Shown here piece after piece: positions 25,190 to 34,932 of a DNA stretch of 45,816 nt (the stretch's first letter is position 1; each line of letters opens with the position of its first letter). The notes below the pieces were generated by a model. That model was not told the origin of the DNA and did no database searches. It saw nothing but the letters and a program-made list of their open reading frames with translations. The stretch covers positions 1 through 45,816 of the forward strand of contig JAIYBT010000027.1 of assembly GCA_027488395.1 (NCBI GenBank), written 5' to 3'. Position numbers and translations under genes: made by a program. This DNA is from Methylophilaceae bacterium (GTDB lineage: Bacteria; Pseudomonadota; Gammaproteobacteria; Burkholderiales; Methylophilaceae).

Positions 25190-27280
25190 ATGCGTACCCC
25201 ACAACTTACCCCCTTATACCTAGCATTATCGGCTGTGTTTGCGCACACGCCGATTGCGGTGGCTGACGAGCAAACATCACTCACCTTATCGCCAGTCGTC
25301 GTCACGGCAACGCGCCAAGCGCAAAACAGCTTTGATTTACCAGTAGCGATTGATGTTGTTGAGCAAAAAGATATTAAAGACGGCCAACTACAAATGACCT
25401 TATCTGAGAGCTTGATTCGCGTACCTGGCATCACAGCACAAAACAGAACGCAACAAGCACAAGACCCGCAAATATCTAGCCGTGGCTTTGGCTCTCGTTC
25501 CTCTTTTGGCGTGCGTGGTATTCGCGTTTATGTTGATGGCATTCCACTGACCATGCCCGATGGCCAAGGCCAACCTGGCGTTGTCGATTTGTCATCCATC
25601 AAAAGCATTGAAGTCATGCGCGGTCCATTTTCTTCGCTTTACGGTAACTCGTCTGGCGGGGTGATTCAAATGTTTACGCAAGATGCGCCTGCCACACCAA
25701 CAATTGGTGCCACCACCATGTTCGGGAGTTATGATACCAAGCGAAATGTGCTCGAGGCAGCTGGTCAGTTAGAGGGTCTAGAGTACTCACTCAATGTTTC
25801 AAACTTTGAATCAGACGGCTACAGAGCCAACAGCGCCAGCAATAAACAAATGGCGACGGCCAAATTCAAAGTGAATGTAAATGAAGATACAAAAATCACT
25901 GCTTTGGTGAACTGGTTTGAACAAAAAGCGCAAGACCCTTTGGGCCTTACTAGAGCAGACGTCAATCGAGATCGCCGAGGTGTTGTGTTAGCTGCAATCA
26001 ATGCTAATACTCAAGTCTCCAGAAACCATACCCAAGTGGGCTTTAATTTGGAGCATATGATTGATAACAATAATAAAATTTCATTTATTCCATATGTTGG
26101 TTCGCGAGAAAACGCTCAAATCTTGCCATTTAATCCAACAGGAACGAACGCAAGAACCAGTGAAATTTCTAGAAGTTTTTACGGTTCAGACCTTCGCTGG
26201 GATAATACTGGCTTTATATTTGGCAAAAAATATAATTTGTCTTTTGGCGTTAATTACGGGAAATCTGCGGATAATCGTTTAGATGTGAACACCCAAATTG
26301 CGGGTGCACCGGCGAACGTTACCAATCGAAATGAAGAAAACATTTCAACAAATTATGATCGGTATTTACAAGGGATGTTTGCCGCAACAGACGCAATAGA
26401 CATTCATGCTGGGGTGAGAAGAACTAAAGTCAATTTAGAAGTAAAAGACAAACTGACCAGCAGCTTTGGCGATAACAGCGGTAATGTATCTTACAACAAA
26501 ACAAATCCAGTGATTGGTGCCACATGGAAAGTGACGCCAGTATTTAATCTTTACGCAAACTATGGGCGTGGATTTGAAACACCAACATTTATTGAAGCTG
26601 CATACAACTCTGCCACCAGCGGTGCAACCCCGAATTTAAATTTAAAGCCAAGCACCAGTGAAAACTTTGAAATTGGCACAAAAGCTTACATTACAAACAA
26701 TACGAGAGCCAATCTAACGCTCTATTACATTAAAACTAAAGATGAAATTGTTGTAAGCCAAATTGATGGTGCCAACAGAAGCATTTTCACCAATGCAAAT
26801 GATTCTATTAGAAAAGGGATTGAGGCATCGCTTGAGTCAAACTTTGAGAGCAATATTTCAACTTATTTGGCATATACATTTTTAAGTGCAAAATTTGATT
26901 CTGACTTTAATAGTGCAAATGGTTTAATTGCATCAGGTAATCGCATTCCAGGTACTTACAGTAATCAAATTTATGGTGAAATTCGCTGGAAATATGAGCC
27001 ATTAGGCTTCAATACTGCATTTGAAACAAGGTATAACAGTAAAGTGTATGTCAACGATATCAATACAGACTCCGCAGATTCTTATACCATTTTTAATATG
27101 CGTGCTGGTTTTGAACAAACACTCAGCAATTGGTTGTTTAAAGAATATGTAAGATTAGAAAACATCACGGATAAAGACTATATCGGATCAGTGCGAATCA
27201 ATGATGCTAATAGTCGGTTTTATGAAGCATCTGCAGGTCGCAACTACTTACTAGGGCTTTCAGCACAGTACAAGTTTTAA
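25190..27280 (+). CDS. TonB-dependent outer-membrane receptor, YncD/PqqU-like
   Basis: 696 aa with a signal peptide (about 1-25, ending AVADE). The plug has VVVTATR (TonB-box region) and the strongly conserved SRGFGSRSSFGVRGIRVYV, VDGIPLTMPDGQGQ and MRGPFSSLYGNSSGGV. The barrel contains YGRGFETPTF and ends ASAGRNYLLGLSAQYKF, with a terminal Phe. These blocks closely resemble E. coli YncD, reported as the PQQ receptor PqqU. The barrel half is more AT-rich than the plug half. A partial Fur-box-like stretch (25116-25134, core AATGATAAT) lies upstream. Receptor status is certain; the PQQ ligand is inference. Confidence 0.9.
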   Translation: MRTPQLTPLYLALSAVFAHTPIAVADEQTSLTLSPVVVTATRQAQNSFDLPVAIDVVEQKDIKDGQLQMTLSESLIRVPGITAQNRTQQAQDPQISSRGFGSRSSFGVRGIRVYVDGIPLTMPDGQGQPGVVDLSSIKSIEVMRGPFSSLYGNSSGGVIQMFTQDAPATPTIGATTMFGSYDTKRNVLEAAGQLEGLEYSLNVSNFESDGYRANSASNKQMATAKFKVNVNEDTKITALVNWFEQKAQDPLGLTRADVNRDRRGVVLAAINANTQVSRNHTQVGFNLEHMIDNNNKISFIPYVGSRENAQILPFNPTGTNARTSEISRSFYGSDLRWDNTGFIFGKKYNLSFGVNYGKSADNRLDVNTQIAGAPANVTNRNEENISTNYDRYLQGMFAATDAIDIHAGVRRTKVNLEVKDKLTSSFGDNSGNVSYNKTNPVIGATWKVTPVFNLYANYGRGFETPTFIEAAYNSATSGATPNLNLKPSTSENFEIGTKAYITNNTRANLTLYYIKTKDEIVVSQIDGANRSIFTNANDSIRKGIEASLESNFESNISTYLAYTFLSAKFDSDFNSANGLIASGNRIPGTYSNQIYGEIRWKYEPLGFNTAFETRYNSKVYVNDINTDSADSYTIFNMRAGFEQTLSNWLFKEYVRLENITDKDYIGSVRINDANSRFYEASAGRNYLLGLSAQYKF

Positions 27281-27297
27281 GCGTGTGCGTTCCCTTC

Positions 27298-27322
27298 AAA
27301 GCCAGCTGATGCTGGCTTTTTT
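27298..27322 (+). terminator. Rho-independent terminator after the TonB receptor
   Basis: AAAGCCAGC, loop TGAT, GCTGGC then six T (27298-27322). Strong hairpin with T-tract, 17 bp past the stop codon. Confidence 0.9.
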
Positions 27323-27402
27323 ATTACGCGTATGATGGTAGTTGGTGATTTTCGGCACACTTTCGTGTTTAATAACGCAATATTTTTTATGGAGCTAGAT
27401 GT

Positions 27403-27855
27403 ATGTCAATCACCGTCGATCTAAAGATCCTCGATCCACGTCTACATCACATGATGCCTAGCTACGCGACACCTGGTTCAGCTGGCCTTGATTTGCGTGC
27501 CTGTATAGAACACACACAAACCATCCAACCCGGTGAAACCATCATGATCCCTACAGGCATGGCCATTCATATTGACAACACTTACTATGCTGCAATGATT
27601 TTACCGCGCTCAGGTCTAGGCCATAAACATGGCATTGTGTTGGGTAATTTGGTGGGTTTAATTGACTCTGACTATCAAGGCCAACTCCTTGTGTCTTGCT
27701 GGAATCGAAGCAAGGAGGCTTTTATACTCAATCCGCTAGAACGTATTGCGCAAATGGTGATTGTGCCCGTGGTACAGGCCGATTTTCATATTGTGGATGA
27801 GTTTGTGAGCAGTGAACGAGGGGATGGCGGTTTTGGTAGTACAGGCAAGCATTAA
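27403..27855 (+). CDS. dut: dUTP pyrophosphatase (trimeric dUTPase)
   Basis: 150 aa, standard length. All five dUTPase motifs are seen in order: [43 protein letters not shown] and the C-terminal P-loop-like [10 protein letters not shown]. It cleaves dUTP to dUMP and pyrophosphate, keeping uracil out of DNA and feeding thymidylate synthesis. GGAG precedes the ATG. It is separated from coaBC by the receptor gene. Confidence 0.98.
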   Translation: MSITVDLKILDPRLHHMMPSYATPGSAGLDLRACIEHTQTIQPGETIMIPTGMAIHIDNTYYAAMILPRSGLGHKHGIVLGNLVGLIDSDYQGQLLVSCWNRSKEAFILNPLERIAQMVIVPVVQADFHIVDEFVSSERGDGGFGSTGKH

Positions 27856-27891
27856 ATTTGTATAGATAGTGGATTTAAAAGCAATATTCGC

Positions 27892-27921
27892 TTGATTAAT
27901 CTGATGATTTCAATCTATAAT
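27892..27921 (+). promoter_or_regulatory. Promoter of rpmB-rpmG
   Basis: TTGATT (27892-27897), 18-bp spacer, TATAAT (27916-27921). The -10 is consensus and is followed by a C-rich discriminator; the start would be about 35 nt before rpmB. Confidence 0.75.
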
Positions 27922-27961
27922 CTCGCTCTTTCTGAAAAGATCAAAGTATTTGGAGACAACC

Positions 27962-28198
27962 ATGGCACGTGTATGTCAGGTAACCGGTAAAAAACCGATG
28001 GTGGGTAACAACGTTTCTCACGCACAAAACAAAACAAGACGTCGTTTCTTGCCTAACTTGCAAAACCGTAAGTTCTGGGTTGAAAGCGAAAACCGCTGGG
28101 TAAGTTTGCGTATTACAAACGCAGCATTACGTACTATTGATAAAAATGGTATCGATGCAGTGTTAGCTGATTTACGCGCTGCTGGCGAAAAAATCTAA
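27962..28198 (+). CDS. rpmB: 50S ribosomal protein L28
   Basis: 78 aa, the E. coli length, starting [10 protein letters not shown] with GGAG upstream; the four-residue extension from 27950 is not needed. It contains [18 protein letters not shown] and ends near LRAAGEKI. It is a large-subunit protein and pairs with rpmG 30 bp downstream, as in E. coli, within the radC/coaBC/dut neighbourhood. Confidence 0.98.
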   Translation: MARVCQVTGKKPMVGNNVSHAQNKTRRRFLPNLQNRKFWVESENRWVSLRITNAALRTIDKNGIDAVLADLRAAGEKI

Positions 28199-28228
28199 CT
28201 GACGGTCTGCGTCTGCAAAGGATAAATC

Positions 28229-28384
28229 ATGCGTGAAAAAATTAAATTAGAATCAAGTGCTGGTACTGGTCATTTTTACACCACTACCAAAAACAAACGT
28301 ACAATGCCAGAAAAAATGGAAATCAAGAAATTTGATCCTGTGGCACGTAAACATGTGATGTATAAAGAAACTAAACTTAAATAA
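28229..28384 (+). CDS. rpmG: 50S ribosomal protein L33
   Basis: 51 aa. The translation begins [20 protein letters not shown] and continues with [17 protein letters not shown], then [14 protein letters not shown]. It has no cysteines, so this is the zinc-free form. It follows rpmB by 30 bp and is closed by a strong terminator. Confidence 0.97.
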   Translation: MREKIKLESSAGTGHFYTTTKNKRTMPEKMEIKKFDPVARKHVMYKETKLK

Positions 28385-28395
28385 TTTTAAGTTTC

Positions 28396-28424
28396 AAAAA
28401 AACCTGCAGATGCAGGTTTTTTTT
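28396..28424. terminator. Rho-independent terminator after rpmG
   Basis: A-tract (28396-28402), CCTGC, loop AGAT, GCAGG, then eight T (28417-28424). Because both sides carry A/T tracts it can also act on the minus-strand MscS gene. Confidence 0.9.
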
Positions 28425-28470
28425 CGTCCATTGATTCCACAGTTGACGATGTGAATTGTATATCCGTGTG

Positions 28471-29727
28471 TTATGTTGGCGTAGCGTGCATACGTACTTC
28501 GCGTTGCGGATATGGAATCTCAATACGATTTGCTTTAAAGCGTTGCCAAACATCGTAATAGATATCACTTTGCAACACCGCTGAGCCCTCTTCTGGATCC
28601 GCAATCCATACTGACAACACCAGATCAATACCGCTCTCGCCAAAGCCCTTAATCAACACGTCAACCGCACTATCTTTCATGGTACGGTCATGGGCGCCGC
28701 CCACTTCTTTGAGTAGGGTTCGCGCCAGATCTAAATCACTATCGTAGGAAATTTGAATCGGGATAGATATCTTTGCTTTATGCGCTGCAGAGGTATGATT
28801 AATCACAACATCGGTAATCATGGTTTCATTGGGGATGATCACTTCAGTCCCATCCAGCTTACCCAAAATCATATAGCGAGAGCGCAGTTCTCTCACCACC
28901 CCATAATGGTTGCTAATGGTAATGATATCGCCCATATGAATCGATTTATCCATGAGGATAATAAAGCCGCTCACATAGTTGCTCGCAATTTTTTGCAGGC
29001 CAAAACCTAAGCCCACCCCGAGCGCCCCCCCAAACACCGATAACATGGTCAGATCGATGCCGACCGCTGATAAGGAAAGCATCAACGCGAGCACGATTGC
29101 CAGCATACGTACCACTTTGACCATAATGACGCGCATGTTACTACTTAAGTGTTCTGCTGCCATTAACTTGAGTTCGAGCATGCGGCTTAACCATAGCGTG
29201 AGTATTAACGTCACGACAACGGTTAACAATCCTTGCAACAGCAGTAACACGTTAAGCTTCTGCTTACCTACACTAAAGGTGATGTCTTCTAGCGCTAAAA
29301 AAATTGGATCAAGTACACCGGTTAAATGTAATGCAACACCTGTCCAGATCGTCCATGCAATCAACTTCTCAAATGACTGTAACCAAGTACTGGGGGAAAA
29401 TACATAACGCAAGATATGAATCGTGAAGCGGATCAACACCATTGCCATCATCAGGCGCGTACTTAACTTGAGTAAGCCGACATGTTGCCAGGATTGCATC
29501 ACAACGCGAGCGATCACCAGTAACAAATAAGTGGTGAAGGGGAACACTAAATTATCAATGCCTTGCGCCAACGCACCTTGATATTGGCTTAAGCGATGAC
29601 GTAATTGCTTGGCGGCTAGGAATGCGATCATGAACACTAAAACAATGACGCCTAATTGCCAAAGAACAGCAGGAGAATGTAAATCAGCGGCAATTTCTTG
29701 CCATAACAATTGCATTTCAGGATTCAT
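28471..29727 (-). CDS. MscS-family small-conductance mechanosensitive channel
   Basis: 418 aa. The N-terminal half has about five hydrophobic segments. The pore-lining helix is LSVFGGALGVGLGFGLQKIA (Gly/Ala-rich, typical of MscS TM3), followed by NYVSGFIILMDKSIHMGD and a beta domain with VRELRSRYMIL and VIIPNETMI. It is longer than E. coli MscS, because of extra N-terminal helices. It starts 3 bp after mgtE and is probably co-transcribed. Expected role: releasing solutes when the membrane is stretched by osmotic down-shock. Confidence 0.94.
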   Translation of the reverse strand: MNPEMQLLWQEIAADLHSPAVLWQLGVIVLVFMIAFLAAKQLRHRLSQYQGALAQGIDNLVFPFTTYLLLVIARVVMQSWQHVGLLKLSTRLMMAMVLIRFTIHILRYVFSPSTWLQSFEKLIAWTIWTGVALHLTGVLDPIFLALEDITFSVGKQKLNVLLLLQGLLTVVVTLILTLWLSRMLELKLMAAEHLSSNMRVIMVKVVRMLAIVLALMLSLSAVGIDLTMLSVFGGALGVGLGFGLQKIASNYVSGFIILMDKSIHMGDIITISNHYGVVRELRSRYMILGKLDGTEVIIPNETMITDVVINHTSAAHKAKISIPIQISYDSDLDLARTLLKEVGGAHDRTMKDSAVDVLIKGFGESGIDLVLSVWIADPEEGSAVLQSDIYYDVWQRFKANRIEIPYPQREVRMHATPT

Positions 29728-29730
29728 GGT

Positions 29731-31188
29731 TTAAATTAAAAAGATAGTTGCAAGTCCAAGAAAAATCATAAAACCACCGCTATCAGTTAACGCGGTAATC
29801 AACACACTAGAACCCACCGCTGGATCGCGATCAAATTTATTCATTACCAGTGGGATGGTCACCCCAATAATCGCTGCTAGCAGCAAATTAAGCGCCATGG
29901 CTGCCATCATGACCAAACCGAGTGAGGCATTACCATATAACCAATAAGCAACGAGGCCAAGTACACTGCCCCACAGTAGACCATTTAACAGCGCAACACC
30001 CATCTCCTTTTTAAGTAAGGACCGCATATGGTAGCCAGAGATCTGCCCCAAGGCTAAACCGCGCACAATCATGGTGGTGGTTTGGTTGCCGGAGTTGCCA
30101 CCGATACCAGCCACAATTGGCATGAGTGCAGCCAACGCTACGATTTTCTCAATACTGCCTTCAAACAGACCAATCACACGTGAGGCTAATAAAGCCGTTA
30201 CCAAATTAATTGCCAACCATGCCCAGCGGTTTTGCACCGACTTCCAAACAGATGCAAAAAAATCCTCTTCCTCACGTAAGCCTGCCATCGACAACATATC
30301 TGATTCGGCTTCTTCTCGGATAATATCCATGACAGTATCTACCGTCACCCGTCCAACCAATTTACGATTGTTATCAACCACGGGCGCAGTCACTAAGTCA
30401 TAGCGCTCGAACGCCATGGCGGCCTGATCCGCCATATCTTCTGGATGAAACATGACAGCATCGGTGGCCATAATGTCGCGTACACCCGTGTCAGGATCGT
30501 TTAATATAATCCTTTTAAGCGGCAACACACCTTGCAAAATATCATCACGGTTCACCACAAACAGCTTGTCGGTATGGTCAGGTAAATTAGGTAATCGACG
30601 CAAATAACGTAAAACAACCTCTAACGTAATATCGTCACGTATCGTCACAATATCAAAATCCATCATGGCACCGACGGTATCTTCTGGATAAGAAAGCGCT
30701 GATTGTAGACGCTCACGATTTTGCGTATCCAGACTGTACATTAAGTCTTGTAATACGTCTTTTGGTAAATCTGGAGCCAGGTCAGCAAGTTCGTCAGTGT
30801 CTAATTGTTCAGCCGCAGCCAACAACTCCTCACTGTCCATATCGGCGATCAGGGTTTGACGGACGGCGTCTGAAACTTCTAAAAGAATTTCACCGTCACG
30901 ATCCGCTTTGACCAACTCCCATACGCGTAAGCGATCAACAAGTGGCAAAGCTTCTAAAATATAAGCGACATCCGCAGGGTGTAACTGCTCGAGCTTATGT
31001 TGCAGAATATTCAGATTTTGCTTATGAACTAAGCTTTCAACCAGGCCATGTTTAGGCATGTCTTGCTTGTGCACGACATGTTCAACCAGTTTATGTTTAT
31101 CAAGCAGATGCAACACCTGTTGCAGCGTTTCGCTCAGACTTTCTTTATTATCAATACTCTCTTTTTTGTCTTCACGATTGTCTATCAT
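29731..31188 (-). CDS. mgtE: MgtE-type magnesium transporter
   Basis: 485 aa. The N-terminal MgtE helical domain (about 65-170; LHPADVAYILEALP) leads to two CBS domains (about 175-300; GAMMDFDIVTI, TAPVVDNNRKLVGRVTVDTVMD) and a C-terminal five-helix pore with GIGGNSGNQTTTMIVRGLALG. The cytosolic domains sense Mg2+ and gate the channel. Before the MgtE domain are two similar stretches (KHKLVEHVVHKQ and KHGLVESLVHKQ). It heads a two-gene unit with the MscS channel. No Mg riboswitch is seen in the 80 bp upstream. Confidence 0.96.
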   Translation of the reverse strand: MIDNREDKKESIDNKESLSETLQQVLHLLDKHKLVEHVVHKQDMPKHGLVESLVHKQNLNILQHKLEQLHPADVAYILEALPLVDRLRVWELVKADRDGEILLEVSDAVRQTLIADMDSEELLAAAEQLDTDELADLAPDLPKDVLQDLMYSLDTQNRERLQSALSYPEDTVGAMMDFDIVTIRDDITLEVVLRYLRRLPNLPDHTDKLFVVNRDDILQGVLPLKRIILNDPDTGVRDIMATDAVMFHPEDMADQAAMAFERYDLVTAPVVDNNRKLVGRVTVDTVMDIIREEAESDMLSMAGLREEEDFFASVWKSVQNRWAWLAINLVTALLASRVIGLFEGSIEKIVALAALMPIVAGIGGNSGNQTTTMIVRGLALGQISGYHMRSLLKKEMGVALLNGLLWGSVLGLVAYWLYGNASLGLVMMAAMALNLLLAAIIGVTIPLVMNKFDRDPAVGSSVLITALTDSGGFMIFLGLATIFLI

Positions 31189-31268
31189 GCCGCTTCCAAT
31201 AAATCAGCTTGAAAATTACTTTAATAGCCATTATTGTACAAAGCGTTGATGACACTACCTAGCAGTTT

Positions 31269-31508
31269 ATGCAAACAATACCAAAATTATATGGCACGCT
31301 CGGCTGTCATCTATGCGAACAAGCTGTGACGCTATTAGAAACGCTTTCTATTGAATATATTCCAGTTGAAATTACAGATGATGACGCATTAATAGACACG
31401 TTAGGACATTTAATTCCTGTGTTGGAAATAAACGCAAATAATCAAACTAAACGATTATGTTGGCCATTTAATGAAACAGACATTACAGAATTTATTCAGA
31501 CACAATAA
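31269..31508 (+). CDS. Glutaredoxin-like thioredoxin-fold protein (DUF836 type)
   Basis: 79 aa. The N-terminal active-site motif is CHLC (13-16) after LYGTLG, and a likely cis-Pro loop is LIPVLEI. It is compact like DUF836/glutaredoxin-like proteins of proteobacteria. It probably takes part in thiol-disulfide exchange; the substrate is unknown. It has no obvious ribosome site and stands alone, divergent from mgtE and convergent with the alpha operon. Confidence 0.82.
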   Translation: MQTIPKLYGTLGCHLCEQAVTLLETLSIEYIPVEITDDDALIDTLGHLIPVLEINANNQTKRLCWPFNETDITEFIQTQ

Positions 31509-31534
31509 AAAAGCCAGCTAAGCTGGCTTTTTTT
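31507..31534. terminator. Bidirectional terminator between glutaredoxin-like gene and rplQ
   Basis: AAAAAAGCCAGC (31507-31518), loop TAA, GCTGGC and a T-tract (to 31534). Serves the plus-strand gene and the end of the long ribosomal cluster on the minus strand. Confidence 0.92.
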
Positions 31535-31546
31535 AAATCAAACAGA

Positions 31547-31930
31547 TTAAGCTGGTGTTACTTCACTCGCTTCAGGACGATCAACCAATTCGATAAATGC
31601 CATTGGTGCATTGTCGCCTTGACGGTAACCACATTTCAAAATACGTAAATAACCGCCATTACGTGTATTGTAACGAGGACCTAATTCAGCAAATAATTTA
31701 CCTACGATATCACGATCACGCAGTCTGCTAAATGCTAGACGACGATTAGCAAGCGTTGGTGTTTTACCCAGAGTAATTAAAGGCTCTGCATACTTGCGTA
31801 ACTCTTTTGCTTTTGGCAAAGTTGTTTTAATCACTTCATGACGTAACAGGGAAGTGACCATATTACGAAACATCGCAGCGCGATGGCTACTTGTTCTATT
31901 TAACTTACGATTGCTATTACCGTGACGCAT
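31547..31930 (-). CDS. rplQ: 50S ribosomal protein L17
   Basis: 127 aa, starting [20 protein letters not shown], a family hallmark. Last gene of the alpha operon, 32 bp after rpoA and followed by a bidirectional terminator. Large-subunit protein near the exit tunnel. Confidence 0.98.
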   Translation of the reverse strand: MRHGNSNRKLNRTSSHRAAMFRNMVTSLLRHEVIKTTLPKAKELRKYAEPLITLGKTPTLANRRLAFSRLRDRDIVGKLFAELGPRYNTRNGGYLRILKCGYRQGDNAPMAFIELVDRPEASEVTPA

Positions 31931-31962
31931 AGTAATTTCCTTAACTATTAATCTTAACGGGA

Positions 31963-32949
31963 TTAGGCTTTTTCTAAACCAACAGGTGGCCAGTTTTCAA
32001 GCTTCATGCCCAATGTTAACCCTTTAGAGGCCAACACATCTTTAATTTCATTGAGGGATTTTCTTCCCAAATTTGGTGCTTTTAACAGTTCATTTTCAGA
32101 ACGTTGAATTAAATCACCAATGTAGAAAATATTTTCCGCTTTTAAACAATTTGCAGAACGTACAGTCAGTTCTAAATCATCGACAGGCCGTAATAAAATT
32201 GGATCTACCTGAGGTGTTGCTTTAACTTCAACATCTGCAGAAGCACCTTCTAAATTCGCAAACACTGCAAGCTGGCCAATTAAAATACGCGCAGCATCAC
32301 GGATTGCTTGTTCAGGTTCAATGATGCCATTGGTCTCCACATCCATGATCAACTTATCTAAATCAGTCCGTTGTTCAACGCGAGCACTTTCAACGTGATA
32401 ACTGACTTTGTTGATTGGGCTAAATGAAGCATCTACCATCATAAAACCCAATACACGATCTTCATCATTGGCTTTTTGACGTACAGGCACCGGTTGATAA
32501 CCGCGACCCATTTCAATTTTTACCTCAAGGTTTAACTTACCACCTTTGGTAATATGAGCAATCACATGGTTTGGATTAACAATTTCCGCATCATGACCAA
32601 CATCAAAATCACTGGCTTTTACAACACCTTCACCAGATTTACTCAATACTAAAATTGTTTCTGTTTTACTGTGCAACTTTAAGGCAACACCTTTAAGGTT
32701 CAATAAAATATCAACAACATCTTCTTGTACACCCTCGATAGTGGAGTACTCATGTACAACACCATCAATTTTTACCTCAGTAATGGCAAAACCCGGGATT
32801 GAAGACAATAAAACTCTTCTTAATGAATTACCAAGCGTGTAACCAAAACCACGCTCCATTGGCTCTAAAGTCACACGAGCACGTAAAGGTGAAATCACCT
32901 CTACATCAACAACACGCGGCTTTAAATATTCTGTAGGGTTATTTTGCAT
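31963..32949 (-). CDS. rpoA: RNA polymerase alpha subunit
   Basis: 328 aa. The N-terminal assembly domain has [20 protein letters not shown] and a dimerisation interface; the C-terminal domain (about 245-328) has [18 protein letters not shown] and [14 protein letters not shown], which contact UP elements and activators. Length and motifs are normal. It sits between rpsD and rplQ as in the canonical alpha operon. Confidence 0.98.
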   Translation of the reverse strand: MQNNPTEYLKPRVVDVEVISPLRARVTLEPMERGFGYTLGNSLRRVLLSSIPGFAITEVKIDGVVHEYSTIEGVQEDVVDILLNLKGVALKLHSKTETILVLSKSGEGVVKASDFDVGHDAEIVNPNHVIAHITKGGKLNLEVKIEMGRGYQPVPVRQKANDEDRVLGFMMVDASFSPINKVSYHVESARVEQRTDLDKLIMDVETNGIIEPEQAIRDAARILIGQLAVFANLEGASADVEVKATPQVDPILLRPVDDLELTVRSANCLKAENIFYIGDLIQRSENELLKAPNLGRKSLNEIKDVLASKGLTLGMKLENWPPVGLEKA

Positions 32950-33005
32950 ATATTTCCTTGAATGAATGGGGTATAAACAAATAAACCTTAGCCTAAACTA
33001 AGTGA

Positions 33006-33635
33006 TTACTTAGAATACAATTCAACAATCAATGACTCATTAATGGTAGCAGGCAACTCATCACGTTGAGGTTTTGCTTTGAACTTACCAGTTAAGGCCT
33101 TGACGTCTACTTCCAGCCACTCAGGGAAACCACGCTGTTCAGCAGCTTCAATCGCTGCTTTAATACGTAATTGTGTTTTAGATTTATCAGCAACTGCAAC
33201 TACGTCACCAGCTTTAACTTGATATGAAGGAATGTTGACACGTTTACCATTCACCAAGATGCTATTGTGACGAACCACTTGACGCGCTTCTGTACGAGAG
33301 CCCGCTAAACCCATACGATATGCAACGTTATCCAAACGAGATTCTAAAAGCTGTAACAAGTTTTCACCTGTAATGCCTTTTTGACGATCTGCTTCAGCAT
33401 AGTAAGTACGGAACTGACCTTCCAAGATACCGTAAATACGACGGACTTTTTGTTTTTCACGCAACTGAACACCATAATCAGATAAACGTGAATTACGACG
33501 CTGACCATGTTGGCCAGGCGCAAAATTACGTTTTTCAATTGCACATTTATCAGTAAAGCATTTTTCAGCTTTTAAAAATAATTTTTCACCTTCACGTCTG
33601 CATTGACGGCATTTAGGGTCTAAATTTCTTGCCAA
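33006..33635 (-). CDS. rpsD: 30S ribosomal protein S4
   Basis: 209 aa. The N-terminus keeps the CRQCRRE and [19 protein letters not shown] segments; the S4 RNA-binding domain (about 98-160) has [18 protein letters not shown] and [15 protein letters not shown]. It nucleates 30S assembly and, in E. coli, represses the alpha operon at the rpsM leader. Located between rpsK and rpoA. Confidence 0.98.
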   Translation of the reverse strand: MARNLDPKCRQCRREGEKLFLKAEKCFTDKCAIEKRNFAPGQHGQRRNSRLSDYGVQLREKQKVRRIYGILEGQFRTYYAEADRQKGITGENLLQLLESRLDNVAYRMGLAGSRTEARQVVRHNSILVNGKRVNIPSYQVKAGDVVAVADKSKTQLRIKAAIEAAEQRGFPEWLEVDVKALTGKFKAKPQRDELPATINESLIVELYSK

Positions 33636-33679
33636 GATAGTTCTCCAGTCATCGATTCGCTTGTATAGAGCGAAATGAA

Positions 33680-34069
33680 TTAAATTCTGCGTTTTTTAGG
33701 TGGACGGCAGCCGTTATGAGGCACCGGTGTCACATCAGTAATACTCGTGATTTTAAAACCAGCGGCATTCAAAGCGCGAACAGCAGATTCACGACCAGGA
33801 CCTGGACCCTTGATGCGAACTTCCAAATTTTTCACGCCAGATTCTTGTGCAGATTTACCTGCAACTTCCGCTGCAACCTGTGCAGCAAAAGGAGTACTCT
33901 TACGTGAACCTTTAAAACCTTGACCACCAGAAGTTGCCCATGAAAGCGCATTGCCTTGACGATCAGTGATTGTAATAATAGTGTTGTTAAAAGAAGCGTG
34001 GACATGTGCAATGCCTTCAGCAATATTCTTTTTAACTTTTTTTCTAACGCGTACATTAGCTTTTGCCAT
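33680..34069 (-). CDS. rpsK: 30S ribosomal protein S11
   Basis: 129 aa, with [19 protein letters not shown], the [12 protein letters not shown] segment and the C-terminus [13 protein letters not shown]. Platform protein of the small subunit. 39 bp after rpsM in the alpha operon. Confidence 0.98.
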   Translation of the reverse strand: MAKANVRVRKKVKKNIAEGIAHVHASFNNTIITITDRQGNALSWATSGGQGFKGSRKSTPFAAQVAAEVAGKSAQESGVKNLEVRIKGPGPGRESAVRALNAAGFKITSITDVTPVPHNGCRPPKKRRI

Positions 34070-34108
34070 GTTGTACTGTCCTTAATTTCTACTAATTTTC
34101 AAGAAAGA

Positions 34109-34471
34109 TTATTTAGATTGCTTAATCGCTTTTACTGGGCCTTTGCGCGTACGTGCATTGGTTTTCGTACGTTGACCGCGAACTGGCAAACCACGACGAT
34201 GACGGATGCCACGATAGCAACCCAAATCCATCAAACGTTTAATATTCATAGATACTTCGCGACGTAAATCACCTTCAACAGTGAACTTAGCCACTTCATC
34301 ACGTAATTTTTCTACTTCGCTATCACTTAAGTCTTTTACTTTTGCAGTCGTTAACACACCTGCTGCAACACAAATTTTTTGTGCTGTATTACGACCAATA
34401 CCGTAAATAGAGGTTAAAGCAATTTCTGCATGTTTGTGGTTTGGGATATTTACCCCGGCAATACGAGCCAT
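34109..34471 (-). CDS. rpsM: 30S ribosomal protein S13
   Basis: 120 aa, starting [20 protein letters not shown] and containing [20 protein letters not shown]. Head protein contacting tRNA and the subunit bridge. First gene of the alpha operon, with its own promoter about 65 bp upstream. Confidence 0.98.
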   Translation of the reverse strand: MARIAGVNIPNHKHAEIALTSIYGIGRNTAQKICVAAGVLTTAKVKDLSDSEVEKLRDEVAKFTVEGDLRREVSMNIKRLMDLGCYRGIRHRRGLPVRGQRTKTNARTRKGPVKAIKQSK

Positions 34472-34536
34472 ACTTAAACTCCAATAATCAATCGTTCATC
34501 ACGATTAAACTTGTGCGTAGAAAAGAAAAGCCGCAA

Positions 34537-34565
34537 AGTATATCAGCTTCACTTACTTGACACAA
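34537..34565 (-). promoter_or_regulatory. Alpha-operon promoter (before rpsM)
   Basis: Minus strand TTGTGT (34560-34565), 17-bp spacer, TATACT (34537-34542), leaving a leader of about 60 nt before rpsM. In E. coli the alpha operon also starts here and its leader binds S4; no such pseudoknot was established by eye. Confidence 0.6.
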
Positions 34566-34579
34566 GAAAATGTTAGACA

Positions 34580-34693
34580 TTAACCTTGACGCTGTTTGTG
34601 ACGTGGATCTGTACAAATAATACGGACAACACCACGACGTCTAACAACTTTACAGTTACGGCACAATGTTTTTACGGATGCGCGAACTCTCAT
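34580..34693 (-). CDS. rpmJ: 50S ribosomal protein L36
   Basis: 37 aa. It begins [20 protein letters not shown] and ends [12 protein letters not shown]. The zinc ligands Cys11, Cys14, Cys27 and His32 are all present. It lies between infA and rpsM, its canonical position. Confidence 0.97.
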   Translation of the reverse strand: MRVRASVKTLCRNCKVVRRRGVVRIICTDPRHKQRQG

Positions 34694-34712
34694 CTTACTT
34701 TCCTCTTGTTAA

Positions 34713-34931
34713 TTACTTTGCGCGGAATGTGATACGCGCACGGGTTAAATCATAGGGGGTCATCTCAACAGTTACCTTATCACCTGGCAAAATACGAATG
34801 TAATGCATACGCATTTTTCCAGAAATATAACCAAGTACTGTATGACCGTTTTCTAATTTCACTTTAAAAGTTGCATTAGGGAGATTTTCAACTATCTCAC
34901 CTTGCATCTCGATGCGATCTTCTTTAGCCAT
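34713..34931 (-). CDS. infA: Translation initiation factor IF-1
   Basis: 72 aa S1-like OB-fold protein from [20 protein letters not shown]; it includes [19 protein letters not shown] and [18 protein letters not shown]. The start at 34931 gives the universal length and sits one base after the secY stop; the extra 16 codons upstream are not IF-1-like. Binds the 30S A-site during initiation. Confidence 0.97.
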   Translation of the reverse strand: MAKEDRIEMQGEIVENLPNATFKVKLENGHTVLGYISGKMRMHYIRILPGDKVTVEMTPYDLTRARITFRAK

Positions 34932-34932
34932 G

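Noticed and set aside
31000..31188. Duplicated KHxLVExxVHKQ segment at the MgtE N-terminus as a novel domain
   Set aside because: As I recall, betaproteobacterial MgtE proteins commonly have this kind of N-terminal extension; not unusual enough.
27298..31534. Two terminators sharing GCCAGCT..GCTGGC as a possible repeated uptake-type sequence
   Set aside because: Only two copies seen, both explained by terminator function; short GC stems recur by chance.
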